A stretch of DNA of 64,000 nt from Streptomyces sp. NBC_00459 (GTDB lineage Bacteria; Actinomycetota; Actinomycetes; Streptomycetales; Streptomycetaceae): the NCBI RefSeq assembly GCF_036013955.1, contig NZ_CP107903.1, forward strand, positions 5,208,001 through 5,272,000, written 5' to 3'. Positions 63,241-64,000 of the stretch are shown here, piece by piece. Below the pieces are notes generated by a model. The model was not told where the DNA came from, did no database searches, and was given only the letters and a program-made list of their open reading frames with translations. How positions within the stretch are numbered: the stretch's first letter is position 1; the number at the start of each line of letters is the position of its first letter. A program made the translations under genes and the position numbers.

Positions 63241-64000
63241 CGCCCGTCACCTCCAGGGCGGTTGGATCGGTTGCTGTTGCCGGCGTGCGGGCTGCTGCGC
63301 GGCGGGGGTGCGGCGGAGGGGACAGATCCGCCGCCGCCCGAGGGCCGCGAGCTGTGCGCGGCCACGCCGCCGGACACGGGGTTGGCCGGGCGCGGGGTGG
63401 ACGACTGGCCGCCGCCTCCACCGCCTCCGTTGTTGTCCGTCCGGCTGCTGTGGGTCTTGATGCCCTGGGCGACGAGGGTCGCCGGGGAGCTGATGACGGC
63501 GGCGGCCTTGCCTTCGGCGCCCTGCATGATGCGGTTGTTGCGGGAGCCCGCGATCTCGTCGCCGAAGCCGGGGACGAAGCGGTAGATCATCGCGCTCGCG
63601 AAGATGGCGAGGAGGATGATGGAGAGGCCGGAGACGACCGCCGAGAAGGCGTCCGGGCCGTCGTTCGTGGAGAGTGCGCCCGCCAGGCCCAGCACGATGG
63701 CGATCACCGGTTTGACCAGGATGACCGCGATCATGATGCCGGCCCAGCGGCGGACGTGCCCCCAGAGGTTCTTGTCGACCAGTCCCGCGTACACGACCGT
63801 GCCGAGCAGCGCGCCGACGTACAGCAGGGCGGCCCGGATGACGAGTTCCAGCCAGAGGATGCCGGCGGCGAGGATCGACACCATGGACACCACGATCAGC
63901 ATGATCGGGCCGCCGCCGATGTCCTGGCCCTTGGCCAGTGCTCCGGAGAAGGTGCCGAAGAACGTGTCGGTCTGGTCGCCGGTGGCGCTCGCGAGGACCT
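63237..64000 (-). CDS. VirB6/TrbL-like polytopic membrane protein, C-terminal part (cut by window end)
   Basis: The frame stays open to the window edge, so the N-terminus is missing. Visible: at least four TM helices (Leu-Ile-Val-Val-Ser-Met-Val-Ser-Ile-Leu-Ala-Ala, Ala-Leu-Leu-Tyr-Val-Gly-Ala-Leu-Leu, Ile-Met-Ile-Ala-Val-Ile-Leu-Val-Lys-Pro, Leu-Ser-Ile-Ile-Leu-Leu-Ala-Ile-Phe-Ala), then a Gly/Ser/Pro-rich tail of about 90 residues. The layout fits VirB6/TrbL channel components. First visible gene of the operon with the SCO6880-like, VirB4-like and VirD4-like genes. Confidence 0.75.
   Translation of the reverse strand, partial: VLASATGDQTDTFFGTFSGALAKGQDIGGGPIMLIVVSMVSILAAGILWLELVIRAALLYVGALLGTVVYAGLVDKNLWGHVRRWAGIMIAVILVKPVIAIVLGLAGALSTNDGPDAFSAVVSGLSIILLAIFASAMIYRFVPGFGDEIAGSRNNRIMQGAEGKAAAVISSPATLVAQGIKTHSSRTDNNGGGGGGGQSSTPRPANPVSGGVAAHSSRPSGGGGSVPSAAPPPRSSPHAGNSNRSNRPGGDGR

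Overview
The window is high-GC actinobacterial DNA and reads as a Streptomyces chromosome. The reasons are the GC-rich third-position codon usage, GTG/TTG starts, a rrn operon with a Streptomyces-type 16S and no tRNA in its spacers, and a conserved run of genes matching the region I remember around S. coelicolor SCO4104-SCO4133 (AtrA-like TetR, type II NADH dehydrogenase, ORF1590-like sporulation gene, sigma factor with an extracellular domain). That synteny is from memory, not from a search.

Positions 1 to about 17166 form an integrated mobile island. The left edge holds the 5' end of a tyrosine integrase (reading out of the window), an XRE regulator, an excisionase-like HTH gene, a structured leader, a DUF3631 ATPase, a DUF2637 (Spd-like) membrane protein, MobC and an HUH relaxase. 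No TraB/FtsK pump is visible, so it looks mobilizable rather than self-transmissible. The right edge is a 3' fragment of a Lys-type tRNA gene with the native terminator, as expected for an att site. The cargo comes in three blocks. The first is a four-gene operon (hypothetical protein, atypical APH-fold kinase, methyltransferase, HAD) divergent from an HTH/TPR regulator plus NUDIX hydrolase. The second is an AT-richer two-gene operon of a two-TM SAVED-like protein overlapping a minimal CRISPR polymerase (mCpol). The third holds a membrane/coiled-coil protein, a PD-(D/E)XK-like protein and a small ORF. The SAVED-mCpol pair is the most exciting locus: it looks like a variant of the mCpol-based (Panoptes-type) inhibitory-signalling phage defence, with an effector unlike the one I associate with that family.

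Positions 17300-25800 hold two lipoproteins, two cold-shock genes, a DEAD-box helicase, a CBS protein, a MerR regulator, a decayed DUF4235/DUF3618 locus, and a MarR-ribA cluster next to a RibD-like protein with swapped domains. MarR-type palindromes lie in both promoter regions. An initiator tRNA-Met follows at 27075.

Positions 27300-52300 carry a PP2C phosphatase, a ydaO-type c-di-AMP riboswitch before an M23 peptidase, aldo/keto reductase, PrsW protease, TrmB, LhgO, the ORF1590-like regulator, an asparagine-synthetase-like protein, a SARP-LAL giant regulator, a sigma factor fused to zinc finger-TM-NPCBM, the AtrA-like TetR, NDH-2, a PAS-PP2C-ATPase switch protein, a methyltransferase, an MFS exporter and its divergent MarR.

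Positions 52300-58150 are the rrn operon (tandem promoters, 16S, 23S, 5S, terminator). The right end (58184-64000) has a GNAT acetyltransferase and a type IV secretion-like cluster on the minus strand: VirB6/TrbL-like membrane protein (cut by the window end), SCO6880-like protein, VirB4-like ATPase and VirD4/TraD-like coupling protein.
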